Shown here: positions 39,515-50,995 of the stretch, piece after piece
How the letters are laid out: each line of letters starts with the position of its first letter
Position numbering within the stretch: position 1 is the first letter of the stretch
Assembly (NCBI GenBank): GCA_026874595.1
Contig: CM049320.1
Coordinates: forward strand, 11,249,964 to 11,313,963
From: Sipunculus nudus
Taxonomy: Eukaryota > Annelida > Sipuncula > Golfingiida > Sipunculidae
Direction: 5' to 3'
Length of the DNA: 64,000 nucleotides
Notes under the pieces: generated by a model
The model's database searches: none
Told to the model about the DNA's origin: nothing
Seen by the model: only the letters and a program-made list of their open reading frames with translations
Position numbers and translations under genes: made by a program

Positions 39515-39903
39515 GAATGTGGCGGCACCCTAAGTCCAAGGCGTGTAGTTGGGCCCTGTTCGCTCTACTGATCATGGATATGGCGCAAGTAACTAACTCC
39601 CTCTGGAAACACGCTTTTCTATCAAAATACCATAAGGATATATTTACGAGTCGGGAACGAGACTATTATCCGAATATAGTCGTGCGACCTGCTTCCACGA
39701 TACGGGAACCAGTGGCACGCCCACAAACCACGTGTCCCATGGTCTGCAAAACCTGTTCCCAACTCGTTACGAAGCGTGTCAGCGCCCTCTGCTGGAGGCA
39801 TTGTTATCGGATGGGCAAACCTTTCGCTTTGTGCTTCACGGTCTTCAAGATTCACCACTATTTCCCAGGTTACTACAAGCGTGACTATGACATCGACACA
39901 TAG
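39515..39903 (+). CDS. Candidate secreted six-cysteine protein, coding exon (hypothetical)
   Basis: A clean acceptor, TTTGTCGTTTCAG, ends at 39514, and an ATG at 39517 opens 128 codons to a TAG at 39901-39903. The N-terminus has basic residues (about 2-8) then a hydrophobic stretch (about residues 10-20, WALFALLIMDMA), compatible with a signal peptide. After a basic, dibasic-poor middle, residues about 72-106 hold six cysteines spaced C-x3-C-x2-C-x11-C-x3-C-x9-C, then an aromatic/basic tail (YYKRDYDIDT). This layout fits a small secreted disulfide-rich peptide or hormone precursor whose 5' UTR lies in an upstream exon. GC content rises over the frame relative to both flanks. I cannot name the family. 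Chance is an alternative. Confidence 0.42.
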
Positions 39904-40982
39904 GATGCGCACGCACAGAAGTTGCAAGTGGCGCCCTCCGTTCGCAACTTGGTAAACCGAAAATGGGCTGTGTTGTGATATTATTTCTCTTTTACCTTTC
40001 GTAGATCATTTAAGGTCCCCCGGAAAATAAATGCACCCAACCAAATAGCTAATGATTTGATGAAATTCTGCTGGCTTAAAAAAACCCTTACAAGTACGTT
40101 GTCTAATCGAGGAAACATGCAGGATACAAATGACAATAAGAGCCACGTGGTTTGCGTTCTAGACTTATCATTCAGGGGGAATATCAGATGTAAAAACTTT
40201 AAGATAACCGAAAATATATACCAAATGATGGTAAACATAATAATGGGCGAAACAGTAAGATGCACGGCACGTCCAATGTTACTGAATGTCGTATTTTAAA
40301 ATGAATATTGTAAACAATTTAATTTTCGTCGAAGTCGGACACAATTCAAACAAAAATGATTTACAAAACATTTTAACAGGTGATTTACACGTGACTTGTG
40401 GTATTTGGTAAACAAAATACTAATAATAATCAGAAAATATTGTTCCTTAGTGTTGTCGTCGACGATTGGCAGAGATGTGCCTATGATGTGTAGAATGAAC
40501 AAGAAGAACCGTGGTTATTTTCTGACGCATCTGGAACTGATGTATTTCAAAGCTGAAAATGAGAAGAACAATAACAAAAAAACTTTTCCTGACAAACAAT
40601 CTACAGGATAACACCGGTGAAGCTTCTTTTGCACTGTTTGCAAAACCAGGTCACATGATCACTTCGGTGACTTTCTCAAAGAGCCAGTATCTATAGGTTT
40701 CGCTCAGACCGATGGGTGGCACTGCAAACTCCCTGCAAGATTTTCAATATTTTTTAGGAAATCCCAGCCTCTTTGATGTGGTTGAAATGTAATTGTATTG
40801 TGTTCCAGGATTTCGGTGGGACATCCAATCCCACTCGTGCGGTATAAAACACTCATAGAAAATAATACTTTCCTTTTCACTCAGCATTAAGAAAAATAAA
40901 AATGAACAACTCTAATACTTATTTGTTGATTGGTTTGTGTAAAAAGTAGAGCGACTTATATAGTGCTCTAAAGACTTCCCCA
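39904..40982. other. Non-coding stretch, nothing recognised
   Basis: Short frames at 40057-40299 and 40396-40611 lack any supporting features. If the exon at 39515 is real, the start of this stretch would be its 3' UTR. The first AATAAA-like string (AAAATAAAT) is at about 40024. Confidence 0.4.
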
Positions 40983-41047
40983 ATCTCTCTCTCTCTCTCT
41001 CTCAGGTTCTCTCTCTCTCTCTCCGGGTCTCTCACTCTTTCTGTCCG

Positions 41048-41095
<48 letters not shown>

Positions 41096-41511
41096 GTTCT
41101 CTCCGGGTCTCTCACTTATTCTCTCTCTCCGGGTCTCTCTTTCTCTCTCTTTCTCTTTCTCTGTCCGAGTGTCTCACTCTCACTCTCTTTCTCCGGGTCC
41201 CCCCCCTCTCTCTCTCTCTCTCTCTCTCCGGGTCTCTCTCTTTCTCTCTCCCCGGGTCTCTCTCTCTTTTTCTCTCCGGGTCTCTCACTTATTCTCTCTC
41301 TCCGCGTCTCTCTTTCTCTCTCTTTCTCTGTCCGAGTGTCTCACTCTCACTCTCTTTCGCCGGGTCCTCTCTCTCTCTCTCTCTCATTCTCTCTCTCTCT
41401 CTCTCTTTCTTCGGGTCTCTTTCTCTTTCTCTCTCTCTCCAGTACTCTCACTCTTTCTCTCCGGGTCTTTCTCTTTCTCTCTCTCTCCGGTACTCTCACT
41501 CTTTCTCTCCG

Positions 41512-41549
<38 letters not shown>

Positions 41550-41679
41550 GGTCTCTCTCTCGTTCTCTCTGGGTCTCTCACTTATTCTCTCTCTCCGGGT
41601 CTCTCTCTCTCTCTCTTTCTCTTTCGCTGTCCGAGTGTCGCACTCTCACTCTCTTTCTCCGGATCCCCCTCTCTCTCTG

Positions 41680-41731
<52 letters not shown>

Positions 41732-42417
41732 CGGGTCTCTTTCTCTCTCCGGGTCTCTTTCTCTCTCTCCGGGTCTCTTTCTTTCTCTCTCTCCGGGTCT
41801 CTTTCTTTCTCTCTCTCCGGGTCTCTCTCTCTCGTTCATTCCGGGTCTCTCACTTATTCTCTCTCTCCGGGACTCTCTTTCTCTCTCTTTATCTTTCTCT
41901 GTCCGAATGTCTCACTCTCACTCTCTTTCTCCGGGTCCCCCCCTCTCTCTCTGTGGGACTCTCTCTCTCTCACTCGCCGTGTCTCTCACTCTCACTCTCT
42001 CTTACTCCCGCTCTCTCACTCTCACTCTCTCTCTCCGGGTTTCTTTCTCTCACTCGCCGTGTCTCTCACTCTCACTCGCACTCTCTCTCCTTCTCTCTCT
42101 CTCACTCTAACACTCTCTCTGGGTCTCTCTCCCTCACTCTCTCTCTCCGGGACTCTCTCTCTCTCTCTCTCCGGGTCTCTCACTCTCTCTCTCCGGGTCT
42201 CTCTCTCACTCTCCGGGTCTCTCACTCTCACTCTCTCTTTCTCCGGGTTTCTCACTCTCACTCTGTCTCTCCGTGTCTCACTCTGTCTCTCCGGTCTCTC
42301 TCTTTCACACACTCTCTCTCTCTCTTCTCTCTCTCCGGGTCTCTCACTCTTTCTCTCTCTCCGGGTTTGGCCATCTCCCTCTCTCTCTCCGGGTCTCTCT
42401 CTCACTCCGGGTCTTTG

Positions 42418-42456
<39 letters not shown>

Positions 42457-42543
42457 GTTTGTCTATTTGCCTGTTTCTCTTTCTGCCCTTCTCTCTGCCT
42501 GTCGGTCAGTCACTCTATTTATCACTCTCGTTCTCTCTCTCCG
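40983..42543. repeat. 1.56-kb polypyrimidine (CT)n tract with CCGGGTCTCTC interruptions
   Basis: The plus strand is nearly all C and T in long (CT)n runs. At irregular spacing of about 25-60 bp they are broken by TCCGGGTCTCTC-type and TGTCCGAGTGTCTCAC-type punctuation. A block with GTCCGAGTGTCTCACTCTCA recurs near 41163, 41330 and 41629, so there is a higher-order period. All reading frames are open over long distances (Ser/Leu-rich on plus, Arg/Glu-rich on minus) purely from composition. No gene is supported. Confidence 0.97.
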
Positions 42544-43699
42544 TGAAAGGTGACGTTTGAGAAATGTTGCATTCAACGTTTTACGTGTTGTGCATGTGGT
42601 TATATGTGTGACTTTTTTTTTTCCTGTACGTAAAAGGGACGTATAATAAACGTTGCAAAGTAGGAGGGTCAAATGTAAGCAGTGCTAAAACAGCTGAATA
42701 CAAAACCGTCAGTAAGTTTACAACAAGTATGGAACTAATTAAGTCCCATGGCTATGTTTCAATATTATATTATATACAAAGTGAAAGCAGTCTCTTTTTG
42801 GCAAGGGGACGAAGATGTATATTACAGATATACGTATACAGTACATATGCAAAAACGGTACTTACGCGTGTACAGTTAGACGAATACCCTGTCACTGACG
42901 TCAAGTTCCACGTCCGTTAGCATGAATATGAGTTTTCGATCGCTACCGTGAACGATCGAAACGTGCTATGCACGAAAACGTATATCCCTTATTTCCTCGC
43001 CAGACCTTATATAGTCGCCTGCGTTATTAGGTAATGTCTAATTAAACAATGTCTCAGAAAATAAACGCTGGCCTTAAATAGACGCCGGTCGTATTCAGGG
43101 TTCCGGGTTTTGGAGTAGTTTCCATGTTTGCCGCCAGATGTCTTTATCCGTCATTATTATGGGTGCATTTTTCGGTCAAATTGACCGGAGTTTTTTGTAT
43201 GAATTTTAATTTGTGTTTATGTTTATAATAGGTTTAATTCCTCTATAAATCATTCTTTTTTTTTTACGTGCATGCCTGTTTCCATAAGGGACGCCCAAAT
43301 ATTCCCGATTCGTCCATTATGATTAAAGCCGATCACCGATCCCAGTAAATGCTTCACAAATACGTCAGCATTTTGAAGGCTAGCACTATTACTGCTGTCA
43401 AGCTAGATAAATATAGTACCTCTTTACCCAAGCGGTACACTTAAATACCCTGAGAGTCTGCCTCACGAATGGTTCAGAACAGAACTGTTCAAATACGTTC
43501 TGGCACACATTTCTTATGTAAGCACCAAATGATGTTGTCAAGCGGTACAATTTGTAGCTACTGTGGGGCCAAATTACGCTCCTTGCTTTCATATTTTTAG
43601 CGCTCACAAGTGCGTCCCAAACGTGACCAAAATCACGCTTCTGAGAAAATATTAAAAGTTACAAATAGTATTTGTTCTTGTCGACAACTATACATACAG
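42544..43699. other. Non-coding stretch, nothing recognised
   Basis: No supported gene or repeat. Short frames at 42729-42920 and 43398-43607 look like chance. Confidence 0.5.
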
Positions 43700-43719
43700 T
43701 TGAATATTCCTGGCAGTAA

Positions 43720-44095
43720 ATGTGACATACCAGTATATATCATTTCAGAAACGCTTGAATTAGCTGTGTCAAGCTGAATCAATTAATCTTCGAAAGGAAA
43801 AAGTCATAAAACGTACTAACCCGCCATATTTGGATGGTACCAATATTGCCAGTTGTACGAGGTGCACAGTTAATGGAAGAGACGCCCGGACCCGTGTTTA
43901 ATATATATCAGGTCAAAAACACTTGAATACGCCGTGTCATGCTAAAAATTTGAGTGACGGGAGAAAATTGTCAAAATATGAATTACGCTGTTCCGTTTTA
44001 ATAAACAACCCCCCCGTATTTCGAAGAACCCAATGCTACTAGTTGTTCGTGGAGCACAGTTAATGGAAGAGCCAACCCGTGTTATACGATGTTTT
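43720..44095 (+). repeat. Two diverged ~190-bp direct repeats
   Basis: CACAGTTAATGGAAGAG occurs at 43865 and 44055. The preceding GCTTGAATTAGCTGTGTCA-type segment is matched by ACTTGAATACGCCGTGTCA about 190 bp later. Identity is moderate, so this is an old tandem duplication. Confidence 0.75.
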
Positions 44096-44241
44096 CAATA
44101 AAGTCCCAAAGAAGTGACCGACGTAATAATGTTAATTTTTTTAAAATAAACGCCTGCCTTTTTTTAAGCTGGCCTTGTTTATACACCGGGCCAAAATACT
44201 AATGCCCGGGCGTCTGATCAAGGAAATGCGTAGCGACAGCT

Positions 44242-44290
44242 TGTCACCCCAAACGTCGATTTTAGATGAACTGGAGACGATGGGGTGACA
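44242..44290. repeat. 10-bp perfect stem hairpin
   Basis: TGTCACCCCA at 44242-44251 pairs with TGGGGTGACA at 44281-44290 around a 29-base loop. The loop segment TTTTAGATGAACTGGAGACGA resembles TTTTTGATGAACTGAAAACGA at about 53697, so it belongs to a dispersed family. Confidence 0.7.
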
Positions 44291-44554
44291 GTACAAGCTA
44301 TTGGGTTCGCATCAATTCTAGTATGTGCAGATGTGCACGCCATTTCTGACACTACTTTTTCATTTTCATCTACTTCTCGAACTGCCATTTTCCTGAGTTA
44401 AGACAAAAAGTAACGTTATTCTGTTGGGGAAAATAATAATTATTACATCCACGGTTTACTTACGTGTATTCGTGCAGCAGTTTTTAATACCGAGGCTGGT
44501 TTTACTCGAAAAACTCGTCTCCACGTCTGTCAGCGGGAGAATCATAACTTCCGG

Positions 44555-44748
44555 TAGGGGATTTCCAAACGGCTATGTGTAAAACTCGGAAGTCCGAAGT
44601 CGGAAGCAAGGATTTTTTAAAAAATAAAGCAATGTTCGAAGCATAATTAAAATGTTACTACATCAATAGAAAGTACCATTTCATTTTTATTGATAGAATA
44701 AGATCTTTTCTATCATTATGTAAAAAATCAAAGTTATCCATCGGAAGT
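44555..44748 (+). repeat. Dispersed repeat Y, left copy (inverted with 48000-48195)
   Basis: Landmarks GTAAAACTCGGAAGTCCGAA, TGATAGAATAAGATCTTTTC and AGTTATCCAT recur in reverse-complement order at 48195-48000 with comparable spacing. About 3.4 kb separates the copies. Confidence 0.75.
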
Positions 44749-45329
44749 TATAGACTATTTCTTGCTCGGTAATGCCCGGTTATGGTCCAAATAACATGTG
44801 TAAAACTCGGAAGCCAGTAATGGCTAATGCACTGGTCATCATGTCGTCAGCAAACGTGTCAAGCAATTTCAGTTTCTTCAATATCACATATTTTTCATAT
44901 ACTCAGTTTGTTTTGTAACATTAATTATGCTGTTTTTTATATTATATTATATTGATATTTTATTTCATTTTGTAAAACAAGATTATATAATTACTCATCA
45001 ATATTTTCGCTGTTACCGTTTTTTTGTTTGTGGAAACATGAAAAAAAAATAAAGATTTGATAATATTTTTAAAATTACCCTGATAATATCATAGAGACTT
45101 AAACAGATAATTTGACAGAACCACAAAACGCCCAGTAAATGTTTTAACGAGGGTGTTTCGAACAAAACATTTTATTTATCATGTATCAATTGAAAAACCT
45201 TTTCCTCTTCCATTAACCAAAAAATTTAATCATGATTATGAATCCCTAAAACTCTTATCTATTATGTAATACTCTTTATGCCAAATTATATTTAACTTTT
45301 CATGGTCAGGTTGCATACTTTTATTTATA

Positions 45330-45335
<6 letters not shown>

Positions 45336-45394
<59 letters not shown>
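45336..45394. repeat. (TA)n microsatellite
   Basis: About 59 bp of TA. Confidence 0.97.
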
Positions 45395-45397
<3 letters not shown>

Positions 45398-47680
45398 TCA
45401 CATTGCAATGTGATATTTTCCCCTATATGTTCCTGCTGTAATAAAACCTGTTTCAATTCATGTTTTGAAATTTTGCCAAAATAGCATAATATACATGATG
45501 CTTTACAAAAATTTGTTTGCTACTGATTTCATCAGATGTATCCGGCAAAATTAAAAATAAACACAAACATTAACAATACCTTGACAGAAAAAATACACAA
45601 TACATGTTTAAATAGATATGATCCCGATTGTAACATTTTACAATCATATAAAAAACAATAGTTTCTGTTTTTGCAGAACGATTCAATATATAATCGATAT
45701 TTTTTATGCAGTTAGGTACAATATTCATCAAATTAATGTTCTGAAAATTTGCAAAACCACAGGACACAAACATTCATACTTTATATATATATATATTTGT
45801 AAAATACGTCAACTAAAAAATCAATAAAACATCAAACAAAACATTTTGCATAGCCAAAAAAAAGTTCAGTAAATGTTTAAAAATAAATTGTTACAGAGCA
45901 AATGTTAAAGATATAATAAATTCTGTTTAATTATAGAACCTGATACAAGCAACTATTAAGTCCGAAGAGAAGGAGGTCCGAAATCGCACGGTACTTCTGT
46001 ATCGAGAATTCCGATTATAGTCCGGTTAATTTTGTTTCTGAGCATAAAAATATAAGAATCAAATAAAAATAGTGAGTATACACGGAATATTCAGATGCAT
46101 ATATTTTTATATAAAGATAAAAAATTACTATACAGCAAAAGTAGAATGGGAATATTTAATATTTTTAATTGAAATATTTATCTTAGCGGTAAATATCTTA
46201 CTTGATTTATCAATCCGGTTTGGTTCCATTATTGCATGGTGTCATCATTTTTATGTGGAATTTCAAGGAATTAATCATAAAGATGAGCAACAGGTTCAAT
46301 AAAAATGCCTATATCCCCTAGCATCTTTAAGACACCAGGTCACCTCTAGACAGACTTTTACTTAAAGCCCCAGATGTCTTACGTGTCGATAAAGATTCTA
46401 TATGGTTATTTATTAAAGATTTTACATTCAAAATTGTAATTTCTTATCGAGATCCTTGTAATCTTATACAGTAATCCGAAGTTGAAGGGAGCACATTCTG
46501 TTTACATGCCCTTATCATGCACATATTATAACGTATGAGAGTGAAATCAGTTGCAAATATACTTTAAAATATTATTAAATATCCATTTATTTGAAGTTGA
46601 AATGTGATGTTGAAACATCAGGAGTGAATTTTAATATGTAAATATCAAGATTGAAAAAGTTTGAAAGAAAGAGTCAAAACTTGAAAAAGAATTGATTTTA
46701 GTTTTAAAAAAATGATTTGCTTAAATATACAAATCGATAAGATTTTATAATCACACATGTATTAGTATGTTATATATTACCTGGACTGTTGTATCCCTTT
46801 TCTAAGATATATTTTAACTTTTTGTTTAAATATCGTAGAACTCTAACATATTGAAGGACATTTCGTTTTGTATATGATACATGTATATTTTTTCCAGCGA
46901 ATTTTCATATTTGTTCAACGTTTGGAAAATATATTACTGTTTTTATTTTGAATGACATCGTAATTTATAACTGTATTTTTTAATGCCGTATTAGGGTTTA
47001 TCATACCATATTTATTATTCAGTGGTGCATCCATAGAGGGCGCAAGCATAACACCGAGGAATCCCCATTCCCCCCCCCCCCACTCCCCCCCCCCCCCCAT
47101 CGCAGTACCGTGTGAGTCATACACGGTCTCCCCACTATGTTAAGCTCGGGGTGGGATCGACCGTGAAAAATATCACGGCTCCTCGGCTGATACTCAGACT
47201 CGCGCACTGTGCTCTGCTGTCCGAGTCTGCATGTGCGCTCTCAGATCACAAAAGTCGGTAAAATGCAAAGATTGTCATAAGACTTTAACATATCAATTAT
47301 TTTACAACGAGTACTACATTTAAATACTAGTAGTGACATTTTGCAAGTTATAAATGTATAGACGCGCATTTCATCATTGACATTAACATGTTACGAACTT
47401 TTGAATATTTGGACTTTCCAATTTATACCGTAATGTTATAGAAATATAAATATTAACGCCCAACAACCTGCAGTTTGAATACATTGTTCCAATACATGTA
47501 GGAGTATAGTTGCGGAAGAGAAAATCTTCATAATCTTTCGTTTAAGGTGCCTCAAAATGTCCTCTTTACATTACATATTTTAAAAATTAACCCCTTCCCA
47601 TACCATCCCCATGTTAATACAAATAATTTTCACAAAACATAGCCCTAGATAGGGTGAAATATATTACGTGAAAATACAAT

Positions 47681-47725
<45 letters not shown>

Positions 47726-47999
47726 TTTACGAATAAAAAATTAAGAACTTATAGTTTTCCGATTATGTATCATGTTTTGTGTTATTCACGCATAAAAAGC
47801 AATATCATGAATAATCTATTTTAATATATGCATGCAACTATAATTATAATGAAACTGCATTTGGGCTGTGGCTCTTTACTGACCACAAGTTAACCAGTGG
47901 GTCTCTGTGACTTCTGAGTTATACACATTGGATCACATCCCAGCACTTCTGCCTGAAATCGGAGATGGCTTCCGAGCACAAAATCGTCCATAACGTTCA
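45395..47999. other. Non-coding stretch with poly-C and TA tracts
   Basis: Two C runs with a short interruption lie at 47070-47098 and a TA run at 47684-47721. The segment near 47130-47220 contains GGTCGATCCC on the minus strand, vaguely like a tRNA B-box, but no A-box partner was found. No gene is supported. Confidence 0.5.
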
Positions 48000-48195
48000 G
48001 ATTAAAGAATGGATAACTATTATTCTTCACAAAATGATAATAAAGATCTTATTCTATCGATGGAAAAAACAAAACGGTATTGAAGCGTTAGCATTTTGTA
48101 AATGCTTTAAACTGCATCATTTATAAAACGATTTCTTGGTTTCCGGCGTCCGCCTTCCGACTTCCAAGTTTACATATACGACCGCGCCATGACAC
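48000..48195 (-). repeat. Dispersed repeat Y, right copy
   Basis: Reverse-complement counterpart of 44555-44748. It contains GATAGAATAAGATCTTTATT and AACTTGGAAGTCGGAAG when read on the minus strand. Confidence 0.75.
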
Positions 48196-48394
48196 CTTCA
48201 CTTTTGAATGAGAAGTACCGCTTTACGTGAATCGGTGCCACAGTGATGAAAGAAGGTAATAAATGTAATTATTTTTGTGTAACAACATTTTTTCTATGAT
48301 GTTTAGCACATATAATACGACTTTATAAGCCTGTGATGCCAAATAATACCAGACAGGAAATATTTTGATCCGACCCTTAGAATGGGCGTTCTGT

Positions 48395-48476
48395 TGTGAC
48401 TGCCATCATGACTCCAGGCCCTATCAGTTTATTTCAGAAGGCCTGAGTGTCATGTTGTCATGGCTAGGAAATGCGG
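48395..48476 (+). repeat. Dispersed repeat Z, copy 1
   Basis: CCCTATCAGTTTATTTCAGA followed by GGCCTGAGTGTCATGTTGTC is repeated at about 53729-53780 with few changes. Confidence 0.75.
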
Positions 48477-49082
48477 TACTCATATACGCACTGCATAGGT
48501 TTATATGGAATGCTACCTTAAACTTGCAGTGCAGGTCTATACTTGAAAGGAACACAAACGACCATTAAACACAACGTGCATGCTTATGGAAAAAAAACCT
48601 GATGATAACACTACTTTACCATACATTATTAACACTGATCGATCCTTCTTTAAAGGTAAATTTCTAAACACTATGAGATCCCTTACGCGTTGGGTTCTTG
48701 AACAAGTACATATATGAAAAGCCATGAAATCCAAGAAGTTCAAACCTGAGGAAAAAAAAATCTAGATAAGCTCTATTCAGGGGAGGATAAATAATTTTAG
48801 AGAGTGGGGGGGGGGGGGGGGGGGGGCGCTAATTGGAATACTAATGATAAAACCTTAGAAAATGTTAGGGAAAAGGGGAGGGGTCTCTGGCCGAGATATT
48901 GTAACGGCTGAAAAAAAGAGGGCCTGGGGGACCATTTTAACATGGATTATCGACCCTGGTTCGTCTATCGATTATTGATTATCGATACGGGTTCTGTTAT
49001 TGATTGGTGATTTAAGCAAGTATTTGTTATTTGTTGGCTGTACCAGCATTTTATTCCTAATGCCGACTATTGTCAGGGCCTT
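48477..49082. other. Non-coding stretch with a poly-G tract
   Basis: A 21-base G run lies at 48806-48826. A segment near 48950-49010 is rich in TTATCGAT/GATTATCGATA-type short inverted motifs. Nothing else is recognised. Confidence 0.5.
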
Positions 49083-49690
49083 CGATAATTGTGTTGATTC
49101 TTAGCAGAGCAGTACATATAATATTTTTTTTAAAAATTATGCTGAATATCAATCATTATATTAATTATTTTAAATTATCAAAAAGGATGATAATCAGAAC
49201 AGATATCGAATAGAACTCTCTATTTTAAATATAACAGAAGCTCTTACCTTTAGGCAAATGTATTTTTTTTCTATAACCGGTTAGCCGAATGAGAAAAAAT
49301 TCGATATATTTATATCTTTCACAAACATTTGACATTTGAAAAACTGTTTCCATAAAAAAATAGAATATGCCCCCGCCGAATGGGAATGTGTGCTTTGGCT
49401 GATAAGACAGCATGAGAAATTTGACAACTTAGCAAATGTAGAATTCTAAAAAATTACAAATTTAACCATGATTACACATAAACCCAATCAGGTAATGAGA
49501 ATCTTATGGCAAGCATGCATTGAAAATTAGAGGGAGATCTCAGGGACAGACCTGTTTTTTAAGCTGTTGCACCAAATATGATACATTAAAGTCAAACATG
49601 AAAAATTCATAAGTTATATTATAATTCAGGTATGAGCAAAACATAATCAGTTTAAGAGACACGTAAGATTCCCATATTAATTGGAAGTGG
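49083..49690. repeat. Tandem duplication, copy 1 (~608 bp)
   Basis: It begins with GTGTTGATTCTTAGCAGAGC at 49091, which recurs at 49699. Identity to copy 2 is very high. This copy retains about 136 bp, falling within roughly 49310-49450, that copy 2 has lost. Confidence 0.92.
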
Positions 49691-50167
49691 GGACAATTGT
49701 GTTGATTCTTAGCAGAGCAGTACATATAATATTTTTTTTAAAAATTATGCTGAATATCAATCATTATATTAATTATTTTAAATTATAAAAAAGGATGATA
49801 ATCAGAACAGATATCGAATAGAACTCTCTATTTTAAATATAACAGGAGCCCTTACCTTTAGGCAAATGTATTTTTTTTTCTATAACCGGTTAGCCGAATG
49901 AGAAAAACTTCGATATATTTACAAATTACAAATTCAACCATGATTACACATAAACCCAATCAGGTAATGAGAATCTTATGGCAAGCATGCATTAAAAATT
50001 AGAGGGAGATCTCAGGGACAGACCTGTTTTTTAAGCTGTTGCACCAAATATGATACATTAAAGTCAAACATGAAAAATTCATAAGTTATATTATAATTCA
50101 GGTATGAGCAAAACATAATCAGTTTAAGAGACACGTAAGATTCCCATATTAATTGGAAGTGGGGACA
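49691..50167. repeat. Tandem duplication, copy 2 (~477 bp, internal deletion)
   Basis: The offset to copy 1 is 608 bp before about 49920 and 472 bp after it, so an internal 136-bp segment has been deleted or was gained in copy 1. Both copies end at TTGGAAGTGGGGACA. Confidence 0.92.
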
Positions 50168-50995
50168 TCTTGAGTAAAACATCTTGAAATATCGCACATG
50201 AAATGTGTATAATAAAAACGTTAAATGTACATAACAATTCATAAAGTTTGAGTATGACCAGACTTATTCGGGAAAGATGACCAATAAAATATACCTGGCA
50301 TTATAAGTAGAAGCAGATATGCGTAAAACATATTGGATATCGCGTCACATGAGAATTGTTCATTTCAAAACTGAAAAGAATCATAAAAAAATCAAGTGGA
50401 ACAAAAACTTAATCAGGTCAGGAGATCCATAGATATATTTGATGTTTAAATAAGACGTGGGCACGAGTAACAGTTTCTGAGAAATTGTCTCTCATATGGA
50501 ATGTTTGATTTAACATGAACAATTTAAAGAAATTCCAAATAATTCGAATGTGACCAAAAAGTTATCAGGTCAGGAGACCGATATAGAAACACTTCCAATT
50601 TAAATTAGGAGTGGGTACGAGAGGCAGTTCTTGAGAAATCGTGTCTGATAAAGCATGTCTGATTTAACGTGAAAACATTCATAACAAAAATTAAAAAATA
50701 AAAAACTCCTAACCAAACTGGCTGGGAGACCCAAAGGTATACTTGCCATGTTAATTAGAAGTGGATATGAGCAATAGTTTTTGAAATATTGCTAGCCATG
50801 TATATGTAATATTTACAATAAAAAAATCATACAGAAATCCAAAATCATTCGTGTCAAAAGCCTAATCAGCTCTGAATACACCTGCAAATATGATTAGTAG
50901 TGGATTCAAGTAAAATTGTTTCTAGAAATTGTCTACGGATGGACGGAGCAGATCACTAAATCTCCCGCACCTTTGGGGAGAGGAGAGTGTAATAA
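49960..50995 (+). mobile_element. Diverged array of ~148-bp units ending in ACGG repeats and a hairpin (pearl/Helitron-associated-like)
   Basis: A TAGAAGTGG-type landmark recurs near 50155, 50308, 50453, 50606, 50756 and 50896, spacing 140-153 bp. Each unit also carries an AATCAGGTCAGGAGA-like and a CATGAAAAATTCATAA-like segment. The array is followed by ACGGATGGACGGA and then AAATCTCCCGCACCTTTGGG with a short CTCCC/GGGAG hairpin near 50965-50985. Core tandem units of about 150-160 bp, an ACGG microsatellite and a conserved tail is the published layout of bivalve 'pearl' elements, later grouped with Helitrons. The match is by architecture only. Confidence 0.55.

Noticed and set aside
41169-42560. 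Long Ser/Leu and Arg/Glu reading frames in the CT tract
   Set aside because: (CT)n and its complement have no stop codons, so openness is compositional.
47130-47220. Another tRNA-derived repeat on the minus strand
   Set aside because: Only a B-box-like GGTCGATCCC is present. I found no matching A-box or shared body.
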